Source of the DNA: Clostridia bacterium
GTDB lineage: Bacteria; Bacillota; Clostridia; Christensenellales; Aristaeellaceae
Reading direction: 5' to 3'
NCBI GenBank assembly: GCA_017547285.1
Contig: JAFYQB010000160.1
Location: 1 to 64,000 of the forward strand
Length of the DNA: 64,000 nt
Position 1 is the stretch's first letter; every line of letters begins with the position of its first letter. Made by a program: the position numbers and the translations under genes. Shown one piece after another: positions 43,548 through 52,217 of this stretch. A model generated the notes under the pieces. The model was not told the origin of the DNA. It worked only from the letters and a program-made list of their open reading frames with translations, and searched no databases.

Positions 43548-43715
43548 ATGAAGAAGACTTACGAAACCCCTTCTGTGGAGAAGGTTGCTTTCCAGTATCG
43601 TGATCAGGTTGTGGTAGCGAGTGGGAGTCATCAGTGTATTATCAATTGGTCGAACAATCCTGGCGAATCGGGTTGCTCTGGTTCCGTTCAGCAAAATTCT
43701 CAGGGTGTTAATTAA
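43548..43715 (+). CDS. RiPP precursor peptide 1
   Basis: A 55-residue peptide starting MKKTYETPSVEKVAFQYRDQ, then VVVASG. The following 30-residue core is rich in Asn, Ser, Gly and Gln with two Cys (SHQCIINW...ESGCSG). The leader is nearly identical to that of precursor 2 and related to precursor 3, while the cores differ completely, which is the hallmark of RiPP precursors. The binding site AGGAGGA lies ten bases before ATG 43548. The Ala/Ser-Gly junction is the likely processing region. Bracketed by the maturase and a repeat element. Confidence 0.82.
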   Translation: MKKTYETPSVEKVAFQYRDQVVVASGSHQCIINWSNNPGESGCSGSVQQNSQGVN

Positions 43716-43762
43716 CTATACAAATAGTTACATCGTATGTAATGAATGGCGCGAAGCGAACG

Positions 43763-43910
43763 CTCTCACCTCCCCTCGTGAGAGGGGAGGTGGCACGGCG
43801 CAGCCGTGACGGAAGGGTAGCCCATCAGTAACACCAAAATCAGGTAACTCAAGGGGTTACCCCTCAGTCACCTTCGGTGACAGCTCCCCTCTCATGAGGG
43901 GAGCCAAGGC
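43763..43910. repeat. Intergenic repeat with four hairpins
   Basis: It begins with CACCTCCCCTC/GAGGGGAGGTG (43767-43792) and CACGGC/GCCGTG (about 43794-43808). It ends with GTCACC/GGTGAC (43867-43881) and GCTCCCCTC/GAGGGGAGC (43883-43904). This architecture is typical of dispersed non-coding repeats in clostridial genomes. It separates precursor 1 from the second cassette and lies at the left side of an AT-rich block, so it may have been involved in rearrangement. Confidence 0.65.
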
Positions 43911-44088
43911 AATCGCGTTTCATTCGGTTTGTTTCTTAACGGTGTCATAAGGGGAAAAACATTCATAGGCTAGCAGAAAGTAGAACAATACTCATTGATC
44001 AAGTTGTTGATATTCATACCGAACTCATTGTACCGATCATGAGTTGCCATTCTATTCGCGCAAACACAAAGAAAGGAGGATACCCTTT

Positions 44089-44286
44089 TTGAAAAAGGCC
44101 TATGAAACCCCTTCTGTTGAGAAGATCGCTTTCAACTATCGCGATCAGGTAGTTGCTGCAAGCGGTGATCCTATTGCTTCTGGGAATAACGGTTCCACTC
44201 AGGAGGATTGGGGTGACGTTTTAGGAAGAATTGTTGAAGGACTAGGATCTTCATTGTGTAAACCGTTCTTCGACTGGATTTCCTAA
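44089..44286 (+). CDS. RiPP precursor peptide 2
   Basis: A 65-residue peptide from TTG 44089, with AAAGGAGGA ten bases upstream. The leader KKAYETPSVEKIAFNYRDQV is followed by VAASG. The 40-residue core begins DPIASGNNGSTQEDWGDV and ends LGSSLCKPFFDWIS, with one Cys and an aromatic C-terminus. It shares its leader with precursor 1. A strong stem-loop follows before radical SAM 2, which would keep the precursor in excess over the enzyme. Confidence 0.82.
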   Translation: MKKAYETPSVEKIAFNYRDQVVAASGDPIASGNNGSTQEDWGDVLGRIVEGLGSSLCKPFFDWIS

Positions 44287-44316
44287 CCGCAGATGGTAGT
44301 GATTGATCTAGCGAAT

Positions 44317-44353
44317 ACGCTGGATACCTTGGAATATTCAAGGTATCCAGCGT
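44317..44353 (+). terminator. Stem-loop between precursor 2 and radical SAM 2
   Basis: ACGCTGGATACCTTG pairs perfectly with CAAGGTATCCAGCGT (15 bp, seven-base loop). No U-run follows, so it may act as a partial terminator or an mRNA-stabilising element. Confidence 0.6.
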
Positions 44354-44428
44354 AACCCAAGGTTAAAAAATGGATTCGTATTGCTTGGTAAGACGAATTC
44401 CATTTTGATCATAAAACAGGTGAGTAAA

Positions 44429-45607
44429 TTGGAACAGCAAATCAAGGAATTTGAATCTTTGGTAGAAGTGCTGGAAGAGTTGGATAACCAGCAAATATAC
44501 GGCTTTCAAAGATATAAAACGGTTAACCGTTTTGTGACTATGAAGGCACGATATAATGATATTCCTGTAAAGGGATCTTTCGAATTAACACCACTTTGTA
44601 ACTTGGACTGCAAGATGTGTTATGTACATCTTCAGCCAAATCAATTGGGTGAAAGCGAACGACTTTTAACGGTTGAAGAGTGGAAATGCATTATCCAACA
44701 GGCTATTGATGCTGGTATGATATATGCATCGTTGACTGGTGGCGAATGCTTGACTTATCCTGGATTTAAAGATATTTACCTGTACTTATATTCTCGGGGG
44801 ATACAACCTGACGTATTGACAAATGGGCGTCTGCTGACAGACGAAATGGTTTCGTTCTTTTCCAAATATCCACCAGCGGGTATTCAGGTAACGCTTTATG
44901 GTAGCAATGAAGATACTTATGAAGCTGTCACGGGCCATCGTGTATTCCAGCAAGTAATTGACAATATAAAACGTGTCAAAGATGCTGGATTGAGTCTACT
45001 TTTGACTGTTTCTCCAAGCCGCTATATGAAAAATGATGTAAGAGCCCTGCTGGATTTGGTGCATTCCTTTGACGTACCATATGCGGTTGGGGATACAACA
45101 TTGCAAGCAAGAGAAGAGACAGGAAGAGATATTCAAGATTATGCGATTGATCTTGAAACTTCGCGAAAAATCAGATTTGTTGAATGGGAATACTCAACAA
45201 CAAAGAAGAAAAGTTCACAGGATAGAATTCCCATTGAATATACTCCTAAAAATCGTTGTAAATTAAACGGTTTGCCTTGCGGCGGGGCACATAGCTCCTT
45301 TCATGTAAATTGGCGTGGTCAGCTTTGTCCGTGTATTGGATATGCACCATCTGTACACTGCGATATACTGGATGCGGGTTTTTCGGTTGCTTTGCAGCAG
45401 CTTAGGCAATGCATGCTTCAGTTTGCTCCTCCGAGTGAGTGCCAAAATTGCTCGCTGAAAGAGGTTTGTGTTACATGTCCAGCAGAAAAAACAAATAGCG
45501 TTTTGAATGGGCAGTTAAATCGATTGGTATGCAATCGCGTGAAGCAATGTATGTCTGACGGAGAATTATTTCAAACAGGTAGCTGCTTGTTGCAGGAGGA
45601 TTCTTAG
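44429..45607 (+). CDS. SPASM radical SAM peptide maturase 2
   Basis: A 392-residue radical SAM enzyme. CNLDCKMC (Cys57, 61, 64), LTGGECLTYP and the SPASM segments CKLNGLPCGGAHSSFHVNW, CPCIGY and CQNCSLKEVCVTC parallel radical SAM 1. TTG 44429 is chosen because AGGTGA lies at best spacing and the length then matches maturase 1; GTG 44420 and TTG 44381 are alternatives. It is much more AT-rich than maturase 1, pointing to a different recent origin. It is flanked by precursors 2 and 3 and could act on either. Confidence 0.85.
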   Translation: MEQQIKEFESLVEVLEELDNQQIYGFQRYKTVNRFVTMKARYNDIPVKGSFELTPLCNLDCKMCYVHLQPNQLGESERLLTVEEWKCIIQQAIDAGMIYASLTGGECLTYPGFKDIYLYLYSRGIQPDVLTNGRLLTDEMVSFFSKYPPAGIQVTLYGSNEDTYEAVTGHRVFQQVIDNIKRVKDAGLSLLLTVSPSRYMKNDVRALLDLVHSFDVPYAVGDTTLQAREETGRDIQDYAIDLETSRKIRFVEWEYSTTKKKSSQDRIPIEYTPKNRCKLNGLPCGGAHSSFHVNWRGQLCPCIGYAPSVHCDILDAGFSVALQQLRQCMLQFAPPSECQNCSLKEVCVTCPAEKTNSVLNGQLNRLVCNRVKQCMSDGELFQTGSCLLQEDS

Positions 45608-45608
45608 A

Positions 45609-45845
45609 ATGAAAAAAATGTATCAAACACCCAAGGCGCATAAGGTAGACTACTCTTTTCAGGAACAGCTTGTGGCACAGTCGTGGCCAATTGCTGGTTA
45701 TGCAGATCCGTGGAAGCATAGTGTTTGCACATATGATGATGGTGTGTGCAGCAAGGTGTATCTTATGAATGCAAGAGGAATAAACGACTGTACAACCCTT
45801 CCTGGTAATCCTGATCTGCTGGATCCGTATGACGACTGTTTATAA
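45609..45845 (+). CDS. RiPP precursor peptide 3 (Cys-rich core)
   Basis: A 78-residue peptide one base after radical SAM 2, with GGAGG before the ATG. The leader KKMYQTPKAHKVDYSFQEQL, then VAQS, is a diverged version of the shared leader. The long core has four Cys (HSVCTYDDGVCSK, NDCTTLPG, DDCL) and several Tyr and Asp. Its 3' end overlaps the HprK-like gene by 17 bases. The four cysteines suggest disulfides or thioether crosslinks. Confidence 0.8.
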   Translation: MKKMYQTPKAHKVDYSFQEQLVAQSWPIAGYADPWKHSVCTYDDGVCSKVYLMNARGINDCTTLPGNPDLLDPYDDCL

Positions 45846-46887
45846 AAACGCAATTCAAGTACTTGAAGCGGCGAGTCGCCATCCTCGTCAACTATCAAGT
45901 TTGCAATATCAGCAGGAAATGAAGCGTGTTAACGAATTATGCTACGGCCGTTTAAGTGATGGCCGGTGGATATTTCAAACCGCATCGGACACGTCAGATA
46001 TTTCCATAATTACTGGTGAATTTTATCAAAATCCACAGGTGTTTTCGGCTACTGGGCATATACAAGATTATCTGATTCGTTTCCTCCTCCGCACCGCCTT
46101 CGAATGCCGCTTCTGCCACGAAGGCATCGTATCCCTCCATGCCGCTTGCGTAGAAAACGGCGAATATGCCGTGGCGTTCACCGGCCATAGCGGGCTTGGC
46201 AAATCCACCCGCGCCAAGGCCTGGGTGGATCATCTGGGGTTTGAATGGATCAGCGGCGACCGGCCTGCGATTCGTCTGGAAAAAGAGGGCAGCACTGCCT
46301 GCGGCGTGCCGTGGGATGGCAAGGAGCAAATCTTCCGCGATGTGGAACGCCCGCTCAAAGCCATTCTGGAAGTGCGCCGTTCCAATGCCAATTATGTGCG
46401 CAGGCTGAGCACTGATCAGGCAAGAAAACTGCTTATGCAGCAAACCTTCGTGCCCATGTGGGATACGGATACCGCCGTGCTTGCCATGGCCAATGTGCGC
46501 AAGCTCATTCGCCAGACGCCGGTGTACCGTGTATTCTGCGGCCCGGATGGCGACGCTGCAAAGGAAATTTACGATATTCTTTTCCATCACCCGGAAAAGA
46601 TCAGAGAGGAAGGTGAAGATATGAAAATCAAGGATGGTTTCGTGCTGCGCAATGTGGTGGACGAGCACATCGTGATGCCCACGGGCGATAACATTGCCAA
46701 ATTCGAGGGCGCCGTGGTGCTGAATGATGTATCCGCCTTTGTGTTCGAACAGCTCCAGCGCCCTGTGGGTATGGAAGACTTGCTGGAAGCCGTGCTGAAT
46801 GAGTTCGAGGTGGATGAGGCAACCGCCAAAGCCGATCTGGAAGCCCTGATCGCCAATTTTGAAGAGATGGGCCTGATCGAAAAGTAA
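45829..46887 (+). CDS. HPr-kinase-like protein fused to a PqqD-type leader-binding domain
   Basis: A 352-residue two-part protein. Residues 1-260 resemble HPr kinase-like proteins of peptide clusters, with Walker A GHSGLGKST at 119-127 and ISGDRPAIRL near 145. Residues 265-352 form a PqqD domain (KIKDGFVLRNVVDEHIVMPT, SAFVFEQL, ALIANFEEMGLI), which binds RiPP leaders and presents them to radical SAM enzymes. Related HprK-like kinases phosphorylate a Ser in lasso precursors. An ATG at 46621 with a good GGAAGGTGA site could also give a free PqqD protein. GC content jumps from about 37% to about 60% between the 60-base blocks starting at 46021 and 46081, inside the gene. Confidence 0.8.
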   Translation: MTTVYKNAIQVLEAASRHPRQLSSLQYQQEMKRVNELCYGRLSDGRWIFQTASDTSDISIITGEFYQNPQVFSATGHIQDYLIRFLLRTAFECRFCHEGIVSLHAACVENGEYAVAFTGHSGLGKSTRAKAWVDHLGFEWISGDRPAIRLEKEGSTACGVPWDGKEQIFRDVERPLKAILEVRRSNANYVRRLSTDQARKLLMQQTFVPMWDTDTAVLAMANVRKLIRQTPVYRVFCGPDGDAAKEIYDILFHHPEKIREEGEDMKIKDGFVLRNVVDEHIVMPTGDNIAKFEGAVVLNDVSAFVFEQLQRPVGMEDLLEAVLNEFEVDEATAKADLEALIANFEEMGLIEK

Positions 46888-46905
46888 GGAAGCGAAGTTT
46901 TTTCC

Positions 46906-48657
46906 ATGAAGAATATGCTGAAGGATGTATGGAAGCGGGATCCGAAGGGTTTTCTGACGATCCTGCTTCTGAATATTGCTGTGTCGCTGACGGGCGGCAT
47001 CTCCATTGTGATGCTGATTCCCATGCTGGGGCTTCTGGATATTTCCGAATCCTCGGTCGCGGCGCTGAATGTGCTGGCTGTGCCGCTGCAAAGCCTGCCC
47101 CGCTGGGCGCAGGTAAGCGCGATGATCGGCCTGTACTTTTGCCTGGTGGTGTTCAAAGCGCTGGTGGGCAGGCTGTTGTCGCTTCGGCAGACGAGGTTTC
47201 TGGAGGATTACTCCTTTACCCTGCGCGATACGCTGTATCAGGCCGTCGCAAGAGCGGATTGGGAAAAACTTGCTTCCACCAGGCAGTCCGATACCATCAA
47301 CCTGTTTACCGCCCAGTGTAGTCAGGTGAGTTACGGTGTGTCGGATATCATCGGGCTGATCTCATCGCTGTTTTCAGCGGTGGTGCAGCTGTGCATTGCT
47401 GTGTGGCTCAGCCTGCCGGTAACCGTCTTCGTCATCATCTGCGGCGGCGCATTCATTCTGCTGTTCCGCAAAATGTTCCGAATCTCCAAAGAATACGGCG
47501 ATGAGCTGATCCGCATCAACCGCGCCATGTATGCCGAACTGATCAACCAGCTGCAAAGCGTGAAGGAAGTGCGCACCTATAATGTGCAGAAAGAACACGC
47601 GGCGCTGTTTGGCGGGATCAGTGATTCCTTCCGCCAGGCCAAGCTGAAGTACACCAAACTTCGTGCGTTTCCGCAGGTCATTTATTCCTGCGCCGCAGCA
47701 TTTATGATTGGAATTATTTTTCTGGTGTGCGTGCTGGCCTTTGAAATGGATACGGCCCGTCTGATGGTGCTGGTCTATGTGTTTATGCGGCTGTGGCCCG
47801 TTTTCAGCGGCTTCTACGGCAGGGTACAGAGCATTCTGGCCTGTGTACCTGCGCATGAAAAGCTGCAGGAAGCGCTGAATCACCTGTCTCAGGAAGAACC
47901 GGAGCAGGAAAACGTGCCCTTGCTGACGTTTGAAAAGGACATTACGTTCAGCCAGGTGGCCTTCAATTACCAGAACAGCGAAGAAGCCGTTCTGAGCAAC
48001 GTTTCCTTTACGCTGCCCAAAGGCTCCATTACCGCTTTGGTTGGCCGGAGCGGCGCGGGCAAAACCACCATTGCCGATCTTCTGCTGGGCTTTCTGCAGC
48101 CCACCGAAGGTCAGATTCTGATCGACGGCGTTGCTCTTACGAAGCAAAACCTTCCCGGCTGGCGGCACGGTCTTGGCTATGTGCCGCAGGAACCGCTGAT
48201 CCTGAATGCTTCTGTGCGCGAAAACCTGCAGCGTTTTCACCCGAATGCCACAGAGGCGGATATGATCAGCGCACTCCAAAAGGCGCAGGCCTGGGGCTTT
48301 GTGAGCGGCCTGAAGGACGGTCTGGATACCGCGCTTGGCGACCAGGGCGTAAGGCTTTCCGGCGGCGAAAGGCAGCGCATTGTGCTGGCCCGCGTGCTGC
48401 TTGGCAAGCCGAGACTGATCATTATGGATGAAGCGACCAGCGCCATGGACTACGAAAGCGAAACAGCCGTGCGAAAGGCTATCCGCGAACTGAGCGACGA
48501 AGTGACCATCCTGATCATTGCGCACCGTCTGGCCACCGTGCGTACGGCCGGGTATGCAATGGTGCTGGAAAAAGGAACCATTACGGAAAAAGGTACTCTG
48601 CAGGAACTCATCAATACGCCTGAAGGGTATCTGAACAAACTGCTGTATATCGAATAA
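46906..48657 (+). CDS. ABC transporter, fused permease-ATPase (probable peptide exporter)
   Basis: A 583-residue half-transporter. Six TM segments in residues 15-310 are followed by an ATPase with Walker A LVGRSGAGKTTIA (about 373-385), Q-loop VPQEP, signature LSGGERQ and Walker B LIIMDEATS. There is no N-terminal C39 peptidase, so leader removal would be by another protein, perhaps the S26-like protease. Position 18 bases after the PqqD fusion points to peptide export; a lipid-linked glycan substrate is the alternative. Confidence 0.85.
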   Translation: MKNMLKDVWKRDPKGFLTILLLNIAVSLTGGISIVMLIPMLGLLDISESSVAALNVLAVPLQSLPRWAQVSAMIGLYFCLVVFKALVGRLLSLRQTRFLEDYSFTLRDTLYQAVARADWEKLASTRQSDTINLFTAQCSQVSYGVSDIIGLISSLFSAVVQLCIAVWLSLPVTVFVIICGGAFILLFRKMFRISKEYGDELIRINRAMYAELINQLQSVKEVRTYNVQKEHAALFGGISDSFRQAKLKYTKLRAFPQVIYSCAAAFMIGIIFLVCVLAFEMDTARLMVLVYVFMRLWPVFSGFYGRVQSILACVPAHEKLQEALNHLSQEEPEQENVPLLTFEKDITFSQVAFNYQNSEEAVLSNVSFTLPKGSITALVGRSGAGKTTIADLLLGFLQPTEGQILIDGVALTKQNLPGWRHGLGYVPQEPLILNASVRENLQRFHPNATEADMISALQKAQAWGFVSGLKDGLDTALGDQGVRLSGGERQRIVLARVLLGKPRLIIMDEATSAMDYESETAVRKAIRELSDEVTILIIAHRLATVRTAGYAMVLEKGTITEKGTLQELINTPEGYLNKLLYIE

Positions 48658-48680
48658 CTTACGAAAAGAAGTCGAGTCGA

Positions 48681-50075
48681 ATGCAAAAGAAAAATGGAAA
48701 GAAGATTCATCTGCGTGATGAAGGCGTACTGGGCCGGCTGCTGATGATTTGGGCATACCGTGTTCTGATGCTGCTGTCCGTTATGGCAGGTGTATGCAAA
48801 CTGGGCATGCTGCCGCTGAAAATGATGTCCGCCGACTGCATGATGGTAATGGCTGGATACTTCATTGTGCTGATCGTGCTGCAGGAAACATACCGCGCCT
48901 GCGATATCGGCCAGGCACGCGTAACGGAACTGGTCATGTCCCAAATGCTGACCAACACCATCTGCTTTGCCGGTCTGTATATCACTGCAGCACTGTATGC
49001 GCGGCACTTCTACCGTCCCGAAAAGCTGATTCTGATCTGGCTCGGTCAACTGGTGCTGGGCATTGGGTGGAGCCATTTGGCGCATCACGCTTACTTTAAG
49101 CACCGGGTGCCTCCGCGCACGGCGATCATCTATCAGGATGAAAAGCAGCTGGACATTCTGTACCAGACAGCCAACTTTCACGAGCGTTATCAGGTGATCC
49201 GGCTGATTCCGTATCCTGAACAGGATTGGAAAACGCAGCTGGACGACTGCGATGTGGTGTTTACCGCAGGCGTTGCGGATGAACTGATGAACGCTGTAGC
49301 AGAGTACTGCCTGCTCAAGGATCTCAAGGTGTATTGCACCCCCAGCTTCGGTCAGTTGATCATGTCGGGCGCGCAGTACAAAGCCAATTTCAGCGTACCC
49401 ATGCTCCGTCTGGAACGGGCGGCCGGCTACAGCGTGTACCGTGCGCAGAAGCGGGCGTTTGATATTCTGGCGTCCTCCATTGGCATTGTGCTGCTTTCGC
49501 CTGTTATGCTGCTTACTGCGCTTGCCATCTGGCTGGAGGACCGCGGCCCCGCGTTCTACCGTCAGGTACGCCTTACCAAAAACGGGCGCGAGTTCAACAT
49601 TCTCAAGTTCCGCAGCATGCGCGTGGATGCGGAGAAGGACGGCGTAGCCCGTCTGGCGGGGGAGAATGACAGCCGCATCACCCGCATGGGCAGGTGGATT
49701 CGCGCCTGCCGCGTGGACGAGCTGCCGCAGCTTTTCAACATTCTGATGGGTGATATGAGCATTGTGGGCCCCCGCCCCGAACGCCCGGAGATTGCCCGCC
49801 AGTATGAGCAGGTATTGCCCGAGTTCGCCCTGCGCCTGCAGGTAAAGGCCGGCCTGACCGGCTGGGCGCAGGTTTACGGCCGCTACAACACCGAACCGCG
49901 CTACAAACTGCAGATGGACCTGATGTACATCAAGGATATGTCCTTCCTGAAGGATTTGCAGCTGATACTGGCAACCCTGAAAATTCTGTTTGTCAAGGAA
50001 AGCACCCAGGGCATCAGCCACGGCCAGGAAACGGCGCTTACCGCGAAGGAAGCTCAAAAAGCCAAATCCGCTTAA
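48681..50075 (+). CDS. Polyprenyl-phosphate sugar-1-phosphate transferase
   Basis: A 464-residue initiating glycosyltransferase of the WbaP/UPGPT class. About four N-terminal TM segments and a CoA-binding-like region precede a reentrant TM (RAFDILASSIGIVLLSPVML). The catalytic bacterial sugar transferase domain follows: FRSMRVDAEKDG, CRVDELPQLFNIL and VGPRPERPE. It transfers a sugar phosphate to undecaprenyl phosphate and so starts the repeat unit. It lies 23 bases after the ABC exporter in the same orientation. Confidence 0.92.
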   Translation: MQKKNGKKIHLRDEGVLGRLLMIWAYRVLMLLSVMAGVCKLGMLPLKMMSADCMMVMAGYFIVLIVLQETYRACDIGQARVTELVMSQMLTNTICFAGLYITAALYARHFYRPEKLILIWLGQLVLGIGWSHLAHHAYFKHRVPPRTAIIYQDEKQLDILYQTANFHERYQVIRLIPYPEQDWKTQLDDCDVVFTAGVADELMNAVAEYCLLKDLKVYCTPSFGQLIMSGAQYKANFSVPMLRLERAAGYSVYRAQKRAFDILASSIGIVLLSPVMLLTALAIWLEDRGPAFYRQVRLTKNGREFNILKFRSMRVDAEKDGVARLAGENDSRITRMGRWIRACRVDELPQLFNILMGDMSIVGPRPERPEIARQYEQVLPEFALRLQVKAGLTGWAQVYGRYNTEPRYKLQMDLMYIKDMSFLKDLQLILATLKILFVKESTQGISHGQETALTAKEAQKAKSA

Positions 50076-50132
50076 CCTGCAGCATTGCCCACGGAAAATG
50101 TTGCCCAAAAGCGGCGAAGGTCGCACAGCGTG

Positions 50133-50168
50133 TCTGACCGTAGTCTGCTGCGGTCAGATTGCTGTTTT
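50133..50168 (+). terminator. Possible terminator or attenuator
   Basis: TCTGACCG/CGGTCAGA, an 8-bp stem with a 10-base loop, followed by TTGCTGTTTTTGG. It marks the boundary between GC-rich assembly genes and AT-richer glycosyltransferases. Confidence 0.45.
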
Positions 50169-50200
50169 TGGGGGATTTTGAAAACCAATGAGGTGAGAGC

Positions 50201-50965
50201 ATGACGCAGACCAACGGTAAAGTAAGTATCATTATGGCTGCCTATAATGCTGAAAAAACAATCCGACAAGCGATTGAGTCGGTTCTTGCCCAAACGTATT
50301 CTGACTTTGAATTGCTTGTTGTAAACGATTGTTCCAAAGATCAAACTCAGGCAATTGTAGAGGCGTACAGCCAGCGTGATGAACGGGTGAAGCTGATCGT
50401 TAACCCTAAAAACATGGGTGTGTCTCATACAAGATTGAATGGCTTGAAAGCAGCAACGGGTGTGTGGATTGCTGTTCTTGACAGTGATGATGCCTGGATG
50501 CCCGAGAAACTGGAAAAACAAATGGTATTACAGAAGCAGACTGGAGCTGCTCTGCTGTATACAGCCTCTCAGTTCATTGATGGTGATGGAAACAAGATTG
50601 ATTGGATTCTCAGCGTTCCTGAAAAGGTTGACTACAAGACTTTGCTCAAGCAGAATATTCTCTCCAATTCATCTTCTCTTTGCCGAAAAGAACTGTACCA
50701 AAAGTATTACGCCATTGATGATGGAATGCATGAGGATTTTACCTTGTGGCTGAACATTTTGAAGACTGGTGAAGTGGCTTATGGTGTAAATGAGCCTTTG
50801 CTGATTTACAGGGTCTCGACCAATTCTAAGTCAGGTAACAAGATCAAAGCCGCCAAAATGAATTGGAACACCTACCGCGCGGTGGGGCTTAATTTGTTTG
50901 AAGCGTTGTATTATGAAATTTGGTACACGATCAACGGTTTGTTGAAATATCGAAAACTGAAATGA
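50201..50965 (+). CDS. Glycosyltransferase family 2
   Basis: A 254-residue GT-A enzyme. It opens VSIIMAAYNAEKTIRQAIESV, carries the LVVNDCSKD acidic loop and the DxD-like motif VLDSDDAWMP near 92-101, and has the usual HEDF-type acceptor motif (MHEDFTLW). It adds one sugar to the lipid-linked repeat unit; donor unknown. ATG 50201 follows GAGGTGAGAGC. Confidence 0.9.
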   Translation: MTQTNGKVSIIMAAYNAEKTIRQAIESVLAQTYSDFELLVVNDCSKDQTQAIVEAYSQRDERVKLIVNPKNMGVSHTRLNGLKAATGVWIAVLDSDDAWMPEKLEKQMVLQKQTGAALLYTASQFIDGDGNKIDWILSVPEKVDYKTLLKQNILSNSSSLCRKELYQKYYAIDDGMHEDFTLWLNILKTGEVAYGVNEPLLIYRVSTNSKSGNKIKAAKMNWNTYRAVGLNLFEALYYEIWYTINGLLKYRKLK

Positions 50966-50992
50966 TATGTTCTGCGTGGGAGGAAATTGATC

Positions 50993-52165
50993 ATGGACGT
51001 GCTGTTGTTGTGCGGCTATTTTGAGAATAAATACCAGCAGGAAATCGGTACTAAGACGAAGACCTGGGTAGAAAATGCTGCAAACACTTTTCAGCAGCGT
51101 TTGATTAAAGGTTTCAAAAAGCAGGATATCAATTTGACGGTTGTATCTGCGCCGTTCATTGGTCCATGGCCGACAGTCTATCAGGATGTGTTTTTTAAGG
51201 GCTTTGAAGCAGGGGAAAGTGATGAAAAAATTACTTATGTCGGTTTCAACAATATTTGGGGTTACCGAAATATCAGCAGAACCACGGCCTTGAAAAAACA
51301 GGTTCGTACTTTTATCAAAAACTCTCACTCTGAGAAAAAGGCTGTTATTGTGTATTCTCCTCATACACCGTTTCTGGAAGCCGCCGTATATGCAAAGTCG
51401 ATTGATCCCAGCATTCATATCCACATGGTTGTTCCGGATTTGCCGCAGTATATGAACCTGAGTAAAAAGGCACATCCGATCTATGACTTTTTCAAGCGCA
51501 TCGACATCAAGAAGTTTTACCAACTGAATCGTCATGTGGATTCGTACATGCTTCTGACTGAGCATATGGCTGAAAAGATGGAAGTTGGCGACAGACCATA
51601 TATTGTTGTAGAAGCCATCATTGATGAAGTGCCGGAGCAACTTGGCAATGGTCATCCGCGTGGCAAAGTGATTGCCTATGCCGGAAAGCTGGTAGAAAGC
51701 TTTGGCGTTAAGCGGCTGGTTGAAGCGTTTGAAATGATTGATGATCCGGAAGCACAACTGCAAATTTGCGGAGGCGGCGAACTACGCTCCTACATTGAGG
51801 ACATGGCGCAGAAGGATAGCCGAATCCTTTATCACGGTGTAGTAACCGCAGAAAAAGCACACGAGATTCTGATGAATGCAGATGTGCTGGTCAACCCTCG
51901 CCTGAATGATGATGAGTATACAAAGTATTCTTTCCCTTCTAAGAATATTGAGTATCTGATGACGGGAAATGCTGTTGTTGCTTATATGCTGGATGGCATG
52001 CCGGAGGTTTACCGGGCGTATATTAATACGCCTGCAAACGATAGTATAGAAGCTCTTTCAGAGGCTATTGTGAACGCTTTGGGTTGTTGGAAAAAGAAAA
52101 CTTTTCCTTGGGAACGTGTAAGCGCAAAAAAGGTTTCTGAAGATATATGTTCTTTATTTATTTGA
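50993..52165 (+). CDS. Glycosyltransferase family 4-like
   Basis: A 390-residue GT-B enzyme. The C-terminal half shows the family signature: VIAYAGKLVESFGVKRLVEA (about 225-244), LQICGGGELRSYIEDM, and YTKYSFPSKNIEYLMTGNAVV with the conserved sugar-binding loop near 310-330. ATG 50993 is chosen for GGGAGG at nine bases; TTG 50987 is the alternative. Confidence 0.85.
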   Translation: MDVLLLCGYFENKYQQEIGTKTKTWVENAANTFQQRLIKGFKKQDINLTVVSAPFIGPWPTVYQDVFFKGFEAGESDEKITYVGFNNIWGYRNISRTTALKKQVRTFIKNSHSEKKAVIVYSPHTPFLEAAVYAKSIDPSIHIHMVVPDLPQYMNLSKKAHPIYDFFKRIDIKKFYQLNRHVDSYMLLTEHMAEKMEVGDRPYIVVEAIIDEVPEQLGNGHPRGKVIAYAGKLVESFGVKRLVEAFEMIDDPEAQLQICGGGELRSYIEDMAQKDSRILYHGVVTAEKAHEILMNADVLVNPRLNDDEYTKYSFPSKNIEYLMTGNAVVAYMLDGMPEVYRAYINTPANDSIEALSEAIVNALGCWKKKTFPWERVSAKKVSEDICSLFI

Positions 52166-52193
52166 TGGTAGAGTAATGCAAGGAAGGAGGAAA

Positions 52194-52208
52194 GGTACAG
52201 TTCGTACC
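52194..52208 (+). promoter_or_regulatory. Hairpin between the ribosome binding site and the epsG-like start
   Basis: GGTAC-AGTTC-GTACC folds between AAGGAGG (52184-52190) and the GTG start at 52218. The linear gap is 27 bases; folding removes 15 and leaves about 12, which would bring the site into a workable range. Translation may therefore depend on this structure. Confidence 0.4.
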
Positions 52209-52217
52209 TAAAAAAAC

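Noticed and set aside
43763..43910. CRISPR-like repeat array
   Set aside because: The hairpins are of different sequence and are not regularly spaced with unique spacers; it is an intergenic repeat element.
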